From NCBI RefSeq assembly GCF_026341275.1, contig NZ_JAIFZO010000002.1, positions 7,780,118 to 7,844,117 on the forward strand: a stretch of 64,000 nucleotides of DNA, read 5' to 3'. Positions within the stretch are counted from its first letter, which is position 1; each line of letters begins with the position of its first letter. Position numbers and translations under genes: made by a program. Origin of the DNA: Streptomyces ortus. Lineage in GTDB: Bacteria; Actinomycetota; Actinomycetes; Streptomycetales; Streptomycetaceae. Below are positions 24,859 through 32,711 of this stretch, piece by piece. The notes under the pieces were generated by a model. The model had not been told where the DNA came from. It was given only the letters and a program-made list of their open reading frames with translations, and did not search any database.

Positions 24859-25869
24859 TCACTCGCCCCGCAGGCGCGCCACCGCGAACTCCCGCATGCC
24901 CTCGGCGAATCCGACCTCGGGCCGCCAGCCCAGCTCGGTCCGCAGCCGGGACGAGTCCGCGGTGATGTGCCGTACGTCCCCCAGCCGGAACTCGCCGGTC
25001 ACCACGGGCTCGGGCCCGCCGTGCGCGTCGGCCAGCGCCCGGGCCATCTCGCCGACGGTGTGCGGCTCCCCGCTCCCGACGTTGTACGCCGTCAGCGCGC
25101 CGCCCGCCGCATCCGCCTGAAGCGCCGTCACATTGGCCGCCGCCACGTCCCGTACGTGCACGAAGTCCCGCCGCTGGCCGCCGTCCTCGAAGACCTGTGG
25201 AGCGGCGCCGCGGGCCAACGCGGAACGGAAGAACGAGGCGACACCGGCGTACGGGGTGTCGCGCGGCATCCCGGGCCCGTAGACGTTGTGGTACCGCAGC
25301 GAGACCGCCGTACCCTCCGTCGAGCGCGCCCACGCGGCGGCCAGGTGTTCCTGCGCGAGCTTGGTCGTCGCGTACACGTTGCGCGGGTCGGCCGGGGCGT
25401 CCTCGCGGACCAGACCGGGCACCAGGTCCGCGCCGCAGGACGGGCACCGCGGCTCGAACCGGCCCGCCGTCAGATCGGCGGCCGACCGCGGTCCGGGGCG
25501 CACCCCGCCGTGCCGCGCACAGGAGTACCGGCCCTCCCCGTACACGACCATCGACCCGGCCAGCACGAGCCGGCGCACCCCTGCCTCGGCCATCGCCGCC
25601 AGGAGCACGGCGGTACCGAGGTCGTTGTGGGAGACGTACTCGGCCGCGTCCGCGACCCCTTTGCCCAGGCCGACCATCGCCGCCTGGTGACAGACCGCGT
25701 CGACCCCGGAGACGGCCGCCGACACCGCGTCGCCGTCACGGACGTCGGCACCCGTCCCTCCTCCTGCGGCTCGTAGGTCGAACACCACGGGCTCGTGTCC
25801 CCCCGCCCGCAACGCCTCGACGACATGGGACCCGATGAACCCGGCACCGCCGGTGACCAGTACACGCAT
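24859..25869 (-). CDS. NAD-dependent nucleotide-sugar epimerase/dehydratase (extended SDR)
   Basis: GalE-like extended SDR of 336 residues. The N-terminal MRVLVTGGAGFIGSHVVEAL holds the GxxGxxG NAD motif. The catalytic YxxxK is in NVYATTKLAQEHLAAAW. A Cys-containing insertion (RYSCARHGG and EPRCPSCGADLVPG, about 125-155) resembles a small zinc ribbon with three or four Cys and is unusual for the family. The likely reaction is 4-epimerisation or dehydration of an NDP-sugar for surface glycans. Longer in-frame starts exist, but the ATG at 25869 puts the Rossmann motif at the very N-terminus as expected. It probably belonged to the neighbouring glycan cluster before the transposase segment entered. 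Confidence 0.88.
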   Translation of the reverse strand: MRVLVTGGAGFIGSHVVEALRAGGHEPVVFDLRAAGGGTGADVRDGDAVSAAVSGVDAVCHQAAMVGLGKGVADAAEYVSHNDLGTAVLLAAMAEAGVRRLVLAGSMVVYGEGRYSCARHGGVRPGPRSAADLTAGRFEPRCPSCGADLVPGLVREDAPADPRNVYATTKLAQEHLAAAWARSTEGTAVSLRYHNVYGPGMPRDTPYAGVASFFRSALARGAAPQVFEDGGQRRDFVHVRDVAAANVTALQADAAGGALTAYNVGSGEPHTVGEMARALADAHGGPEPVVTGEFRLGDVRHITADSSRLRTELGWRPEVGFAEGMREFAVARLRGE

Positions 25870-25953
25870 GTGCCGAACCCTAGGGCGCTCCCATGCCTCC
25901 GAGCAGGGGTACGCGCACCACGTCACCGGTCCGTAAGAGGTCGCCCTCCGGCG

Positions 25954-26976
25954 TCAGCCGGCCTGCGCCGTGTCCTCCCGGTCGGATGCGGCGTCGGCGT
26001 AGCGGCGGGCCAGCTGGGCGAACGCGTCCTTGAGCTCGGCGGGGCCGACGACCTCCATGTCGGCGTCGAAGCGGCCGAGGGTGGCGGCCAGGCCGACCCA
26101 CGACCACGAACCGAGGGTGACCCTGCACCGCTGCGGTCCGAGCGCCTCGACGACTCCGTCCTGCGTGTACCGGGCCACGTCGCCGGCGGGTCTGGCGAGG
26201 ATCACCTCTCCGCGGCAGGGCCAGTCGCCGGAGCCGTCGGCGCCGCGGAACCTGGCGGCCACGAAGGCGGCCACGTCGCCGCCGGGGAGCTCGCGCGGGA
26301 CGAAGCGGGGGCCGGTGGGGACACGCGGGGTGATCCGGTCGGCGCGGAAGGTCCGCCAGTCCTCGCGGTCCAGGTCCCAGGCGACGAGATACCAGCGCCC
26401 GCCCCAGGTGACGAGGTGGTGGGGCTCGACCCTGCGCGGCGGCGCCGGCGCCGCAGCCGCTTCAGCCGTCGCGGTCGCGGTCGTGCTCGCCGAGGTGTAG
26501 TCGAAGCGCAGTACCTCGCAGGCGTGGACGGTGGCACCGAGCGTCAGGAGCACCCCGCTGTCGAGCTGCGGTACCGACCGGGACGCGGGCCGTTCGACGG
26601 CGGTGACCTGAAGGGTGTCGATCCGGTGCCGCAGCCGCGCGGGCATGACCTGCCGCACGGTGGCCAGCGCGCGCACCGCCGCCTCCCCGATACCGGCGCC
26701 GGAGGCGGTCGCGATCTGGAGCGCGACGGCGAGGGCCACGGCCTGCTCGTCGTCGAACAGCAGCGGCGGCAGCTCCGTACCCGCGTCGAGGCGGTACCCG
26801 CCGTCCGGCCCCTTGAAGGCCACGATGGGATAGCCGAGTTCGCGCAGCCGGTCGACGTCGCGGCGCACGGTGCGCGGGCTGATGTCCAGCCGCTCGGCCA
26901 GCAGCGCACCGGGCCAGTCCCGGCGTGCCTGGAGCAGCGAGAGCAGGGACAGCAGGCGCGCTGATGTTTTCGGCAT
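25954..26976 (-). CDS. WYL-domain transcriptional regulator (HTH_11)
   Basis: Regulator of 340 residues. The N-terminal DeoR-like winged helix is clear (SLLSLLQARRDWPGALLAERL, then SPRTVRRDVDRLRELGYPI, about 8-45). The middle WYL domain (about 140-235) includes WGGRWYLVAWDLDREDWRTFR, where the family usually has the W-Y-L motif, and the C-terminal WCX region follows. An Ala/Thr-rich loop (STTATATAEAAAAPAP) interrupts the WYL domain. It is divergent from the DinB-like gene with about 107 bases between starts, the common layout for a WYL protein and its DinB target. The ATG at 26976 is used; an earlier ATG lies in frame. Confidence 0.9.
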   Translation of the reverse strand: MPKTSARLLSLLSLLQARRDWPGALLAERLDISPRTVRRDVDRLRELGYPIVAFKGPDGGYRLDAGTELPPLLFDDEQAVALAVALQIATASGAGIGEAAVRALATVRQVMPARLRHRIDTLQVTAVERPASRSVPQLDSGVLLTLGATVHACEVLRFDYTSASTTATATAEAAAAPAPPRRVEPHHLVTWGGRWYLVAWDLDREDWRTFRADRITPRVPTGPRFVPRELPGGDVAAFVAARFRGADGSGDWPCRGEVILARPAGDVARYTQDGVVEALGPQRCRVTLGSWSWVGLAATLGRFDADMEVVGPAELKDAFAQLARRYADAASDREDTAQAG

Positions 26977-27083
26977 GGCTCCATGGTGCACGCATGTAGC
27001 GGCCACAACCTGACCTCTTCTGCTGGGATCGTCTTCTTGTGCCCGACCGCACGGCCACCGACGAGAAGAAGGACCCGATCACC

Positions 27084-27680
27084 ATGACCGACGCGACCGA
27101 CGTCACCACCACGACCGCTCCCAGGCCCGGCCTCGACCCCGAGCGGAGCGACCTGCTCGCCGAGCTCGCGACCGTCCGGGCGGCTCTGACGGCCACGGCC
27201 CACGGTCTCAGTGACGAACAGGCCGGCCAGAGCCCGACGGTCAGCACGCTGTCCCTCGGCGGACTGATCAAGCATGTCGCGGCCGTCGAGGAGAGCTGGC
27301 TGCGCTTCGTGATCGAGGGCCCGTCCGCGATGAGCTTCGACCTGCCGGACGGTGTCACCTGGGCCGACTTCGCGTCCGGTACCGCACGCGAGTTCCCGCA
27401 GTGGGCCATCGACCACCAGAACAACTTCCGGATGCTGCCCGGCGACACGCTGGCCGGGATCATTGAACGGTACGAGGAGGTGGCCGCCCGGACCGAGGAG
27501 GTCGTCGCACAGCTGCCCGACCTGTCCGTGACGCACCCGCTGCCCGAGGCGCCCTGGAACGAGCCGGGGTCGGTGCACAGCGCCCGCCGGGTGCTGATGC
27601 ACGTCATCGCGGAGACCGCCCAGCACGCCGGACACGCGGACATCCTGCGCGAGTCGATCGACGGCCGCAAGGCGACCTGA
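27084..27680 (+). CDS. DinB-family (DUF664) protein
   Basis: Four-helix DinB/YfiT-like protein of about 198 residues. A helix with GGLIKHVAAVEESWLRF carries the first metal-ligand His of the family, and RRVLMHVIAETAQHAGHADIL carries the two C-terminal His residues, so the three-His metal site is intact. Such proteins are thiol (mycothiol or bacillithiol) transferases or unassigned DNA-damage-inducible proteins; in actinobacteria mycothiol is the usual cofactor. GAAGAAGGA precedes the ATG at 27084; a GTG at 27039 would add 15 residues. It lies 3 bases before the AlkZ-like gene, forming a two-gene unit opposite the WYL regulator. Confidence 0.87.
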   Translation: MTDATDVTTTTAPRPGLDPERSDLLAELATVRAALTATAHGLSDEQAGQSPTVSTLSLGGLIKHVAAVEESWLRFVIEGPSAMSFDLPDGVTWADFASGTAREFPQWAIDHQNNFRMLPGDTLAGIIERYEEVAARTEEVVAQLPDLSVTHPLPEAPWNEPGSVHSARRVLMHVIAETAQHAGHADILRESIDGRKAT

Positions 27681-27683
27681 GCG

Positions 27684-28796
27684 GTGCGCACGTCGACCGT
27701 TCTCGGCACCCGGGCGCTCAACCGCGCGACGCTGGCCCGGCAGTTGCTGCTCGACCGCGCCGATCTGCCGGTCCTCGACGCCGTCGCCCACCTGGGCGGG
27801 CTGCAGGCACAGGAGCCGCAGGAGCCGTTCGTCGGGCTATGGTCCAGGCTGTCCGCCTTCGACCCCTCGGCGCTCTCGGACCTGATGACCGGGCGGCAGG
27901 TGGTGCGCACCCACCTGATGCGCCGCACCGTCCACCTCGTCACCGCCGACGACGCGCTGGCGTGGCGGGGACGGCACACGGCGATGCTGCGCCAACGGGT
28001 GCTCGGGACCTACCGCCGTGAGCTCACCGGGGTGGACCTCGACGAGCTCGCGGCGGCCGGCCGGGCCGTCATGGCCGACGGCGAGCCCCGCACGATGACC
28101 GAGCTGGCGCGGGCGGTCGGGGAGCGCTGGCCGGACCCGGGGCCGAGGGCGCTGGGCGAGATGCTGATCGCCGCTCTCGTGCCGATGGCGCAGCTTCCGC
28201 CGCGCGGGCTGTGGCGGACGAGAGCGGGGGTACGCAATGTGACGCTCTCTTCCTGGCTGGGGCGCGAGGCCGATCCGCCGAACGGGGACGGCTCAGACCC
28301 GGTGGGCCAGGCGCTGGTCCGGCGCTATCTGGCCGCGTTCGGCCCCGCCGCCTCGGCCGATCTGCGCGCCTGGTGCGGCCTGGCGGGACTGCCCGCCGCC
28401 GTCGCGGCCGTACGCGGAGAGCTGGTGGCCTTCCGTGACGAGCGGGGCCGGGAGCTGCTGGACCTGCCCGACGCTCCCCGCCCCGACCCGGACACACCGG
28501 TCCCGGTGCGGTTCCTGCCGGCGTTCGACAACGCGATCCTCGGCTACCAGGACCGTGGCCGGATCATCGACGACGCACACCGCGGTCTGTCGGTGGCCGG
28601 TGAGCGGGTCGTCCTGGTCGGCGGGCGGGTCGCCGCGACCTGGACCGCCGGCAAGGACGGCACCGTGACGGTCACCCCGTTGCACGGCTTCTCCCGGGCC
28701 GACCGCGCCGCCGTGGCCGAGGAGGCTCAGGCGTTGGCCGCGTTCCTGTCCGACGGCGACAGCAACGGCATCCGGATCACGGAGGCCGCCCACTGA
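27684..28796 (+). CDS. AlkZ-like winged-helix DNA glycosylase (HTH_42)
   Basis: Protein of 370 residues of the HTH_42/AlkZ superfamily, made of several winged-helix modules. The motif LGGLQAQEPQEPFVGLWSRL (about 38-57) contains the QxQ signature that is catalytic in AlkZ-type glycosylases for interstrand crosslinks. FLPAFDNAILGYQDRGRII in the last third is also diagnostic. The GTG start follows the DinB stop by 3 bases. With DinB and the WYL regulator it looks like a small alkylation/crosslink-repair or detoxification module; in antibiotic producers AlkZ relatives can give self-resistance. No such cluster is visible in this window. Confidence 0.88.
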   Translation: MRTSTVLGTRALNRATLARQLLLDRADLPVLDAVAHLGGLQAQEPQEPFVGLWSRLSAFDPSALSDLMTGRQVVRTHLMRRTVHLVTADDALAWRGRHTAMLRQRVLGTYRRELTGVDLDELAAAGRAVMADGEPRTMTELARAVGERWPDPGPRALGEMLIAALVPMAQLPPRGLWRTRAGVRNVTLSSWLGREADPPNGDGSDPVGQALVRRYLAAFGPAASADLRAWCGLAGLPAAVAAVRGELVAFRDERGRELLDLPDAPRPDPDTPVPVRFLPAFDNAILGYQDRGRIIDDAHRGLSVAGERVVLVGGRVAATWTAGKDGTVTVTPLHGFSRADRAAVAEEAQALAAFLSDGDSNGIRITEAAH

Positions 28797-28826
28797 TCCG
28801 GCCGCTGATCCGGCGCTGAACGAAAC

Positions 28827-28866
28827 GATGGGCGGGCCCGGTGAACGAACCGATGGGCGGGCCCGG
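28827..28866. repeat. 25-bp direct repeat of the terminator arm
   Basis: GATGGGCGGGCCCGG occurs at 28827-28841 and again at 28852-28866, with a period of 25 bases. The second copy is the left arm of the perfect hairpin that follows. A duplication of the terminator arm is the simplest explanation. Confidence 0.8.
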
Positions 28867-28892
28867 CGCTGTGTGCGCCGGGCCCGCCCATC
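28852..28892. terminator. Perfect 18-bp hairpin between alkZ-like gene and argG (bidirectional terminator)
   Basis: GATGGGCGGGCCCGGCGC (28852-28869), loop TGTGT, and its exact reverse complement (28875-28892). The hairpin lies between two convergent stops at 28796 and 28920 and can serve both transcripts. No U-tract follows, as is common for Streptomyces terminators. Confidence 0.85.
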
Positions 28893-28919
28893 AGTCGTCC
28901 GTCCTGCCGCGACCGGAGA

Positions 28920-30374
28920 TCAGTCCGTGCCGAACTCCATCGCCGCGCGGTCCAGCAGCTCGTCGTCCGCGGAGACCTCGCCGCGGGACGCGATCGCCTC
29001 GGCGCCGCCCTGCGGCATCTCCGGCATGCTGCCGATCAGCCCGGTCGAGGCCGCCTGCGCGGCACCGATGGAGGGGCTGCCGGTGCCGATCAGGCCGAGC
29101 CCGGCGTACTGCTCCAGCTTGGCGCGCGAGTCGGCGATGTCGAGGTTGCGCATGGTGAGCTGGCCGATCCGGTCCACCGGGCCGAACGCCGAGTCCTCGG
29201 TGCGCTCCATGGACAGCTTGTCCGGGTGGTAGCTGAAGGCGGGGCCGCGGGTGTCGAGGATCGAGTAGTCCTCACCGCGCCGCAGCCGCAGGGTCACCTC
29301 GCCGGTGACGGCCGCGCCGACCCAGCGCTGCAGCGACTCGCGCACCATCAGGGCCTGCGGGTCCAGCCAGCGGCCCTCGTACATCAGCCGGCCGAGGCGC
29401 CGTCCCTCGTTGTAGTACTGGGCGATCGTGTCCTCGTTGTGGATCGCGTTGACCAGGCGCTCGTACGCGGCGTGCAGCAGGGCCATGCCCGGCGCCTCGT
29501 AGATGCCGCGGCTCTTGGCCTCGATGATCCGGTTCTCGATCTGGTCCGACATGCCCATGCCGTGCCGGCCGCCGATGGCGTTGGCCTCCATCACCAGGTC
29601 GACGGCGGAGGCGAACTCCTTGCCGTTGATCGTGACCGGGCGGCCCTGGTCGAAGCCGATCGTCACGTCCTCGGTGGCGATCTCGACCTCGGGGTCCCAG
29701 AACCGGACGCCCATGATCGGCTCCACGGTCTCCACACCCGTGTCCAGGTGCTCCAGGGTCTTGGCCTCGTGGGTGGCGCCCCAGATGTTGGCGTCGGTGG
29801 AGTACGCCTTCTCCGTGCTGTCGCGGTAGGGCAGGTCGTGCGCGACCAGCCACTCCGACATCTCCTTGCGGCCACCGAGCTCGGTCACGAAGTCCGCGTC
29901 CAGCCAGGGCTTGTAGATCCGCAGGTGGGGGTTGGCGAGCAGCCCGTACCGGTAGAAGCGCTCGATGTCGTTGCCCTTGAAGGTCGAGCCGTCACCCCAG
30001 ATCTGAACGTCGTCCTCCAGCATCGCCCGGACCAGCAGGGTGCCGGTGACGGCACGGCCGAGGGGCGTGGTGTTGAAGTACGCCCGCCCGCCCGAGCGGA
30101 TGTGGAACGCCCCGCAGGTGAGCGCCGCGAGCCCCTCCTCGACCAGCGCGGCACGGCAGTCGACCAGGCGCGCGAGTTCGGCACCGTACGCCTTGGCGCG
30201 GCCGGGCACCGAGGCGATGTCGGGCTCGTCGTACTGGCCGATGTCGGCGGTGTAGGTGCACGGAACGGCGCCCTTGTCGCGCATCCACGCGACCGCGACC
30301 GAGGTGTCGAGTCCGCCGGAGAAGGCGATACCGACGCGCTCGCCGGCGGGAAGGGAGGTGAGGACCTTAGACAT
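28920..30374 (-). CDS. argG: Argininosuccinate synthase
   Basis: Converts citrulline and aspartate with ATP to argininosuccinate, the seventh step of arginine synthesis, in the cytoplasm. At 484 residues it belongs to the longer E. coli-type ArgG. The PP-loop VGIAFSGGLDTSVAVAW is at the N-terminus, and the substrate-binding blocks WGDGSTFKGNDIERFYRYG, STDANIWGATHEAKTLE and ANAIGGRHGMGMSDQIENR are complete. The ATG at 30374 (MSKVLTSLPAGER) is the standard start; an in-frame ATG six codons upstream is possible. Candidate ArgR half-sites stand directly upstream. It is the sole arginine gene in the window. Confidence 0.97.
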   Translation of the reverse strand: MSKVLTSLPAGERVGIAFSGGLDTSVAVAWMRDKGAVPCTYTADIGQYDEPDIASVPGRAKAYGAELARLVDCRAALVEEGLAALTCGAFHIRSGGRAYFNTTPLGRAVTGTLLVRAMLEDDVQIWGDGSTFKGNDIERFYRYGLLANPHLRIYKPWLDADFVTELGGRKEMSEWLVAHDLPYRDSTEKAYSTDANIWGATHEAKTLEHLDTGVETVEPIMGVRFWDPEVEIATEDVTIGFDQGRPVTINGKEFASAVDLVMEANAIGGRHGMGMSDQIENRIIEAKSRGIYEAPGMALLHAAYERLVNAIHNEDTIAQYYNEGRRLGRLMYEGRWLDPQALMVRESLQRWVGAAVTGEVTLRLRRGEDYSILDTRGPAFSYHPDKLSMERTEDSAFGPVDRIGQLTMRNLDIADSRAKLEQYAGLGLIGTGSPSIGAAQAASTGLIGSMPEMPQGGAEAIASRGEVSADDELLDRAAMEFGTD

Positions 30375-30380
30375 AGGAAG

Positions 30381-30411
30381 ATTATGCATCACCGCGCATG
30401 AACATGCAACG
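30381..30411 (-). promoter_or_regulatory. Candidate ARG box (ArgR operator) upstream of argG
   Basis: Reading toward argG, the DNA gives TTGCATGTTCATGC, then a 7-base spacer, then GATGCATAAT, ending 7 bases before the start codon. The repeated TTGCAT/ATGCATAA half-sites are like actinobacterial ARG boxes and are AT-rich against the local background. Direct repression of argG by ArgR is the expected use. The match is by eye. Confidence 0.45.
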
Positions 30412-30457
30412 AGGGGCTGAGTGAGGTGCTGAGTGACCGCACTCGAATCCGCCCGGC

Positions 30458-31687
30458 TCAGGTGCTGGGCCTGAGCCAGGGCAGGGGATCGGCGTAGTAC
30501 CCGTCGAGAACCACCTCGAAGTGCAGGTGAGGGCCGGTGGACAGACCGGTCGAGCCGACCAGCCCGACCGGCGTCCCGGCCTCCACCGCCTGCCCGACGG
30601 ACACCTGGAGGGCCAGCAGATGGCTGTACGTCGTCTCCAGCCGCTTGCCGTCGATGGTGCCGTGGTCGATCACCACGCGGTTCCCGTACGCCTTCGTCAT
30701 CGCCGCGAACACGACCTGGCCCTTGGACGCGGCGGAGACCTGGGCCCCCTGGGGCGAGGCGAAGTCGACCCCGGTGTGCAGCTTCGTCACCCCGGTCAGG
30801 GGGTGTTCGCGCGACCCGTAGGGCGAGGTGACGGTGAGGTCGGCGACCGGTGCGGCCAGGACGGCGCCCGGTACCTGGTTCACAGTGCCACCGCCGCCGG
30901 AACTCTCCCGGTCGACCGACTCGTAGCGCGAGGCGAGCGACTTCACCTCCTTGATGTAGGCCTCCGCGTCGGTGGGCACGCGGCCCGCCTTCTCCACGGC
31001 GTCCGTACCCGACGCGTACGCGGCGAGGGTGAGGTTCACCAGGTCCCCGTTGACGACTCCCTCGGTCCTGAGGCCGGTCACCTTTTCGGCCAGGGAGCAG
31101 TCCTTGCGGCCGAGTGCCATCAGGGCGTCCGCCGGATCGCGGGGGGAGGAGCGGCCGTTGCCGTCGTCGTCCTTGCCCCACTTCTTCCACTGGGCGTCCG
31201 TGAACGCGGCGATGCCCTTCTCGCCCGACAGCGCTCCCGCGTCGTTGCTCCAGCCGGAGAGCCGGTCGATCTGGGCCGCGAGCACCGACGGCTTGACGAC
31301 CTCGCAGTCCGCGACCGCCTTGCGGAGCCAGGGGATGTACGAGGCGTCCACGCTGTTCGTGGCGGTCGGGTCGGGTTCGGAGCCCTGCGGCCAGGCGTCG
31401 GCGAGGTTGCCGTTGTAGGCCAGGAAGCCGGCCACGCCCATCAGCGCGACCAGCCCCGGCAGTACGAGCAGCGTGAACGGCCCCGGGCCGCGGCGGACCC
31501 GCTTCGGACGCTGTTTCGGCGGCTCCTCGACCGACTTCTCGACCGGCTCTCCGGTCACTGGTCCGGCCGCCCCTCCCGTCCCCGTGTCCTCGACCGCCTC
31601 TTCGGCTTCGACTCCGTACGCGTCGGCCGGTGCCGTCCGCGGGCCCGCTGTCCCCGTCCCCGTTCCGTCCGACCGGCCGTCGATCAC
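30458..31687 (-). CDS. Membrane-anchored M23 (LytM) peptidase with transglycosylase-like middle part
   Basis: Cell-wall peptidoglycan endopeptidase of 409 residues. A disordered acidic Gly/Thr-rich N-terminus and a basic RPKRVRRGPG precede one membrane helix (FTLLVLPGLVALMGVAGFLA, about 71-90). A helical middle domain (about 110-250) contains Cys pairs (DCEVVKPS, KDCSLAEK) and EKGIAAFTDAQWKKWG, AYASGTDAVEK patterns resembling lytic-transglycosylase folds. The C-terminal M23 domain keeps its zinc ligands in LHTGVDFASPQG (HxxxD) and GPHLHFEVV (HxH). The GTG at 31687 follows GGGGAG. It probably remodels peptidoglycan at the membrane. Confidence 0.92.
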   Translation of the reverse strand: MIDGRSDGTGTGTAGPRTAPADAYGVEAEEAVEDTGTGGAAGPVTGEPVEKSVEEPPKQRPKRVRRGPGPFTLLVLPGLVALMGVAGFLAYNGNLADAWPQGSEPDPTATNSVDASYIPWLRKAVADCEVVKPSVLAAQIDRLSGWSNDAGALSGEKGIAAFTDAQWKKWGKDDDGNGRSSPRDPADALMALGRKDCSLAEKVTGLRTEGVVNGDLVNLTLAAYASGTDAVEKAGRVPTDAEAYIKEVKSLASRYESVDRESSGGGGTVNQVPGAVLAAPVADLTVTSPYGSREHPLTGVTKLHTGVDFASPQGAQVSAASKGQVVFAAMTKAYGNRVVIDHGTIDGKRLETTYSHLLALQVSVGQAVEAGTPVGLVGSTGLSTGPHLHFEVVLDGYYADPLPWLRPST

Positions 31688-31854
31688 CGGCGAACTCCCC
31701 CTGCACCGCGCTGCGTTCCGCGGCGATCACTGTGGTCGTGGTGCTCACGCACTGTGGTCATGGTGCTCACGCGCACGACGCTAACGTGCCGCCCCGCGGG
31801 TAACACGAGGCGCGGAGGCACAGGAGCCTGCCCGAACGGGCAGACCTTCCGGGG

Positions 31855-32568
31855 TCAGGGTGCCGACGTCCCGGTCAGCTCGTCCACTTCGGCCGCGAAG
31901 AACAGCGCGGGGTCGAACCCCGTCCCGGTGAAGTGGCCCGCGAGCTCCAGGGACAGCACCCCGTGCAGCCGGGACCAGAAGGTCAGCGCGCGGTGCAGGG
32001 CCGCGGGCTCGGCGGGGTGGTCGCCCGCCCACCGCCGGTGCTCTTGGAGGTGCGAGCGGAACGGTGTCACGGAAGGGTCCGGGGGCAGCGCGGCGCAGGC
32101 GTCGAGCAGGGTCGCCATGATCCCGCGCACGATCCCGGTGATGTCGTCGGGCGCGTGGTAGCCGGGTACGGGCGTGCCGTAGACGAGGAAGTAGCGGTGC
32201 GGGTCCGCAAGGGCCCAGTCGCGCAGGGCGTAGGCCAGCGCGGACGGGTCGGGACCGTCGGCGGCGGCGGTCGCGACGAAGGTGTCGGCGAGGCTGCGGT
32301 ACGCGTCCCGGATCAGCTCGGTGATCAGCTCGTCGCGGTTGGCGAAGTACCGGTAGAGCGCGGGGCCGCTCATGCCCATCCGCTTGGCGATCGCGTTGAG
32401 GGAGAGCGCGGAGGCCCCCGCCGCAGCGAGCTGTTCCCGGGCGTGCGCCTTGATCTCCGCACGGACCTGGGTGCGGTAGCGCTCGCGAGGGGTCTCGCCG
32501 CGCGTCTCCCTGCCGGTGCCGGTGCCGGTGCCGGTGGCCGTCCCCGTGCCTGTCCCCGTGTCCGTCAT
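31855..32568 (-). CDS. TetR-family regulator (WHG-type C-terminal domain)
   Basis: TetR/AcrR repressor of 237 residues. After a low-complexity N-terminus (TDTGTGTGTATGTGTGTG, from ggtgcc repeats) comes the DNA-binding domain RAEIKAHAREQLAAAGASAL, then NAIAKRMGMSGPALYRYFANRDELITELI (helix-turn-helix, about 55-80). The C-terminal part with DPHRYFLVYGTPVPGYHAPDD and RALTFWSRLHGVLSLELAGHF matches the TetR_C/WHG group. The regulator is divergent from the reductase gene at 32712, and inverted repeats lie between, so it most likely represses that gene and itself. Confidence 0.92.
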   Translation of the reverse strand: MTDTGTGTGTATGTGTGTGRETRGETPRERYRTQVRAEIKAHAREQLAAAGASALSLNAIAKRMGMSGPALYRYFANRDELITELIRDAYRSLADTFVATAAADGPDPSALAYALRDWALADPHRYFLVYGTPVPGYHAPDDITGIVRGIMATLLDACAALPPDPSVTPFRSHLQEHRRWAGDHPAEPAALHRALTFWSRLHGVLSLELAGHFTGTGFDPALFFAAEVDELTGTSAP

Positions 32569-32603
32569 GCCGTACCGCTTTCCGTGTCGGCGCGTCGCGT
32601 CAA

Positions 32604-32663
32604 GTTAGAGGTTATCACTGGCGTTATTGACTGTACGGCGCAGTGTGAGTTACAACTTCTAAC
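32604..32663. promoter_or_regulatory. Inverted repeats in the TetR/reductase divergent promoter
   Basis: GTTAGAGGTT (32604-32613) is mirrored by AACTTCTAAC (32654-32663) with one mismatch. Inside it CACTG (32616-32620) is mirrored by CAGTG (32641-32645). The stretch is AT-rich and sits between the divergent starts, as expected for a TetR operator. The outer arms are further apart than a single TetR site, so they may be two half-site pairs. Confidence 0.45.
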
Positions 32664-32711
32664 GAACGCAAGAAGCAGTCAGTCAAGAGCTGTGAGGCCG
32701 AGCGCAGCGCC

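Noticed and set aside
29226..30401. 391-residue plus-strand frame opposite argG
   Set aside because: Shadow of a clearly identified essential gene; composition is typical antisense.
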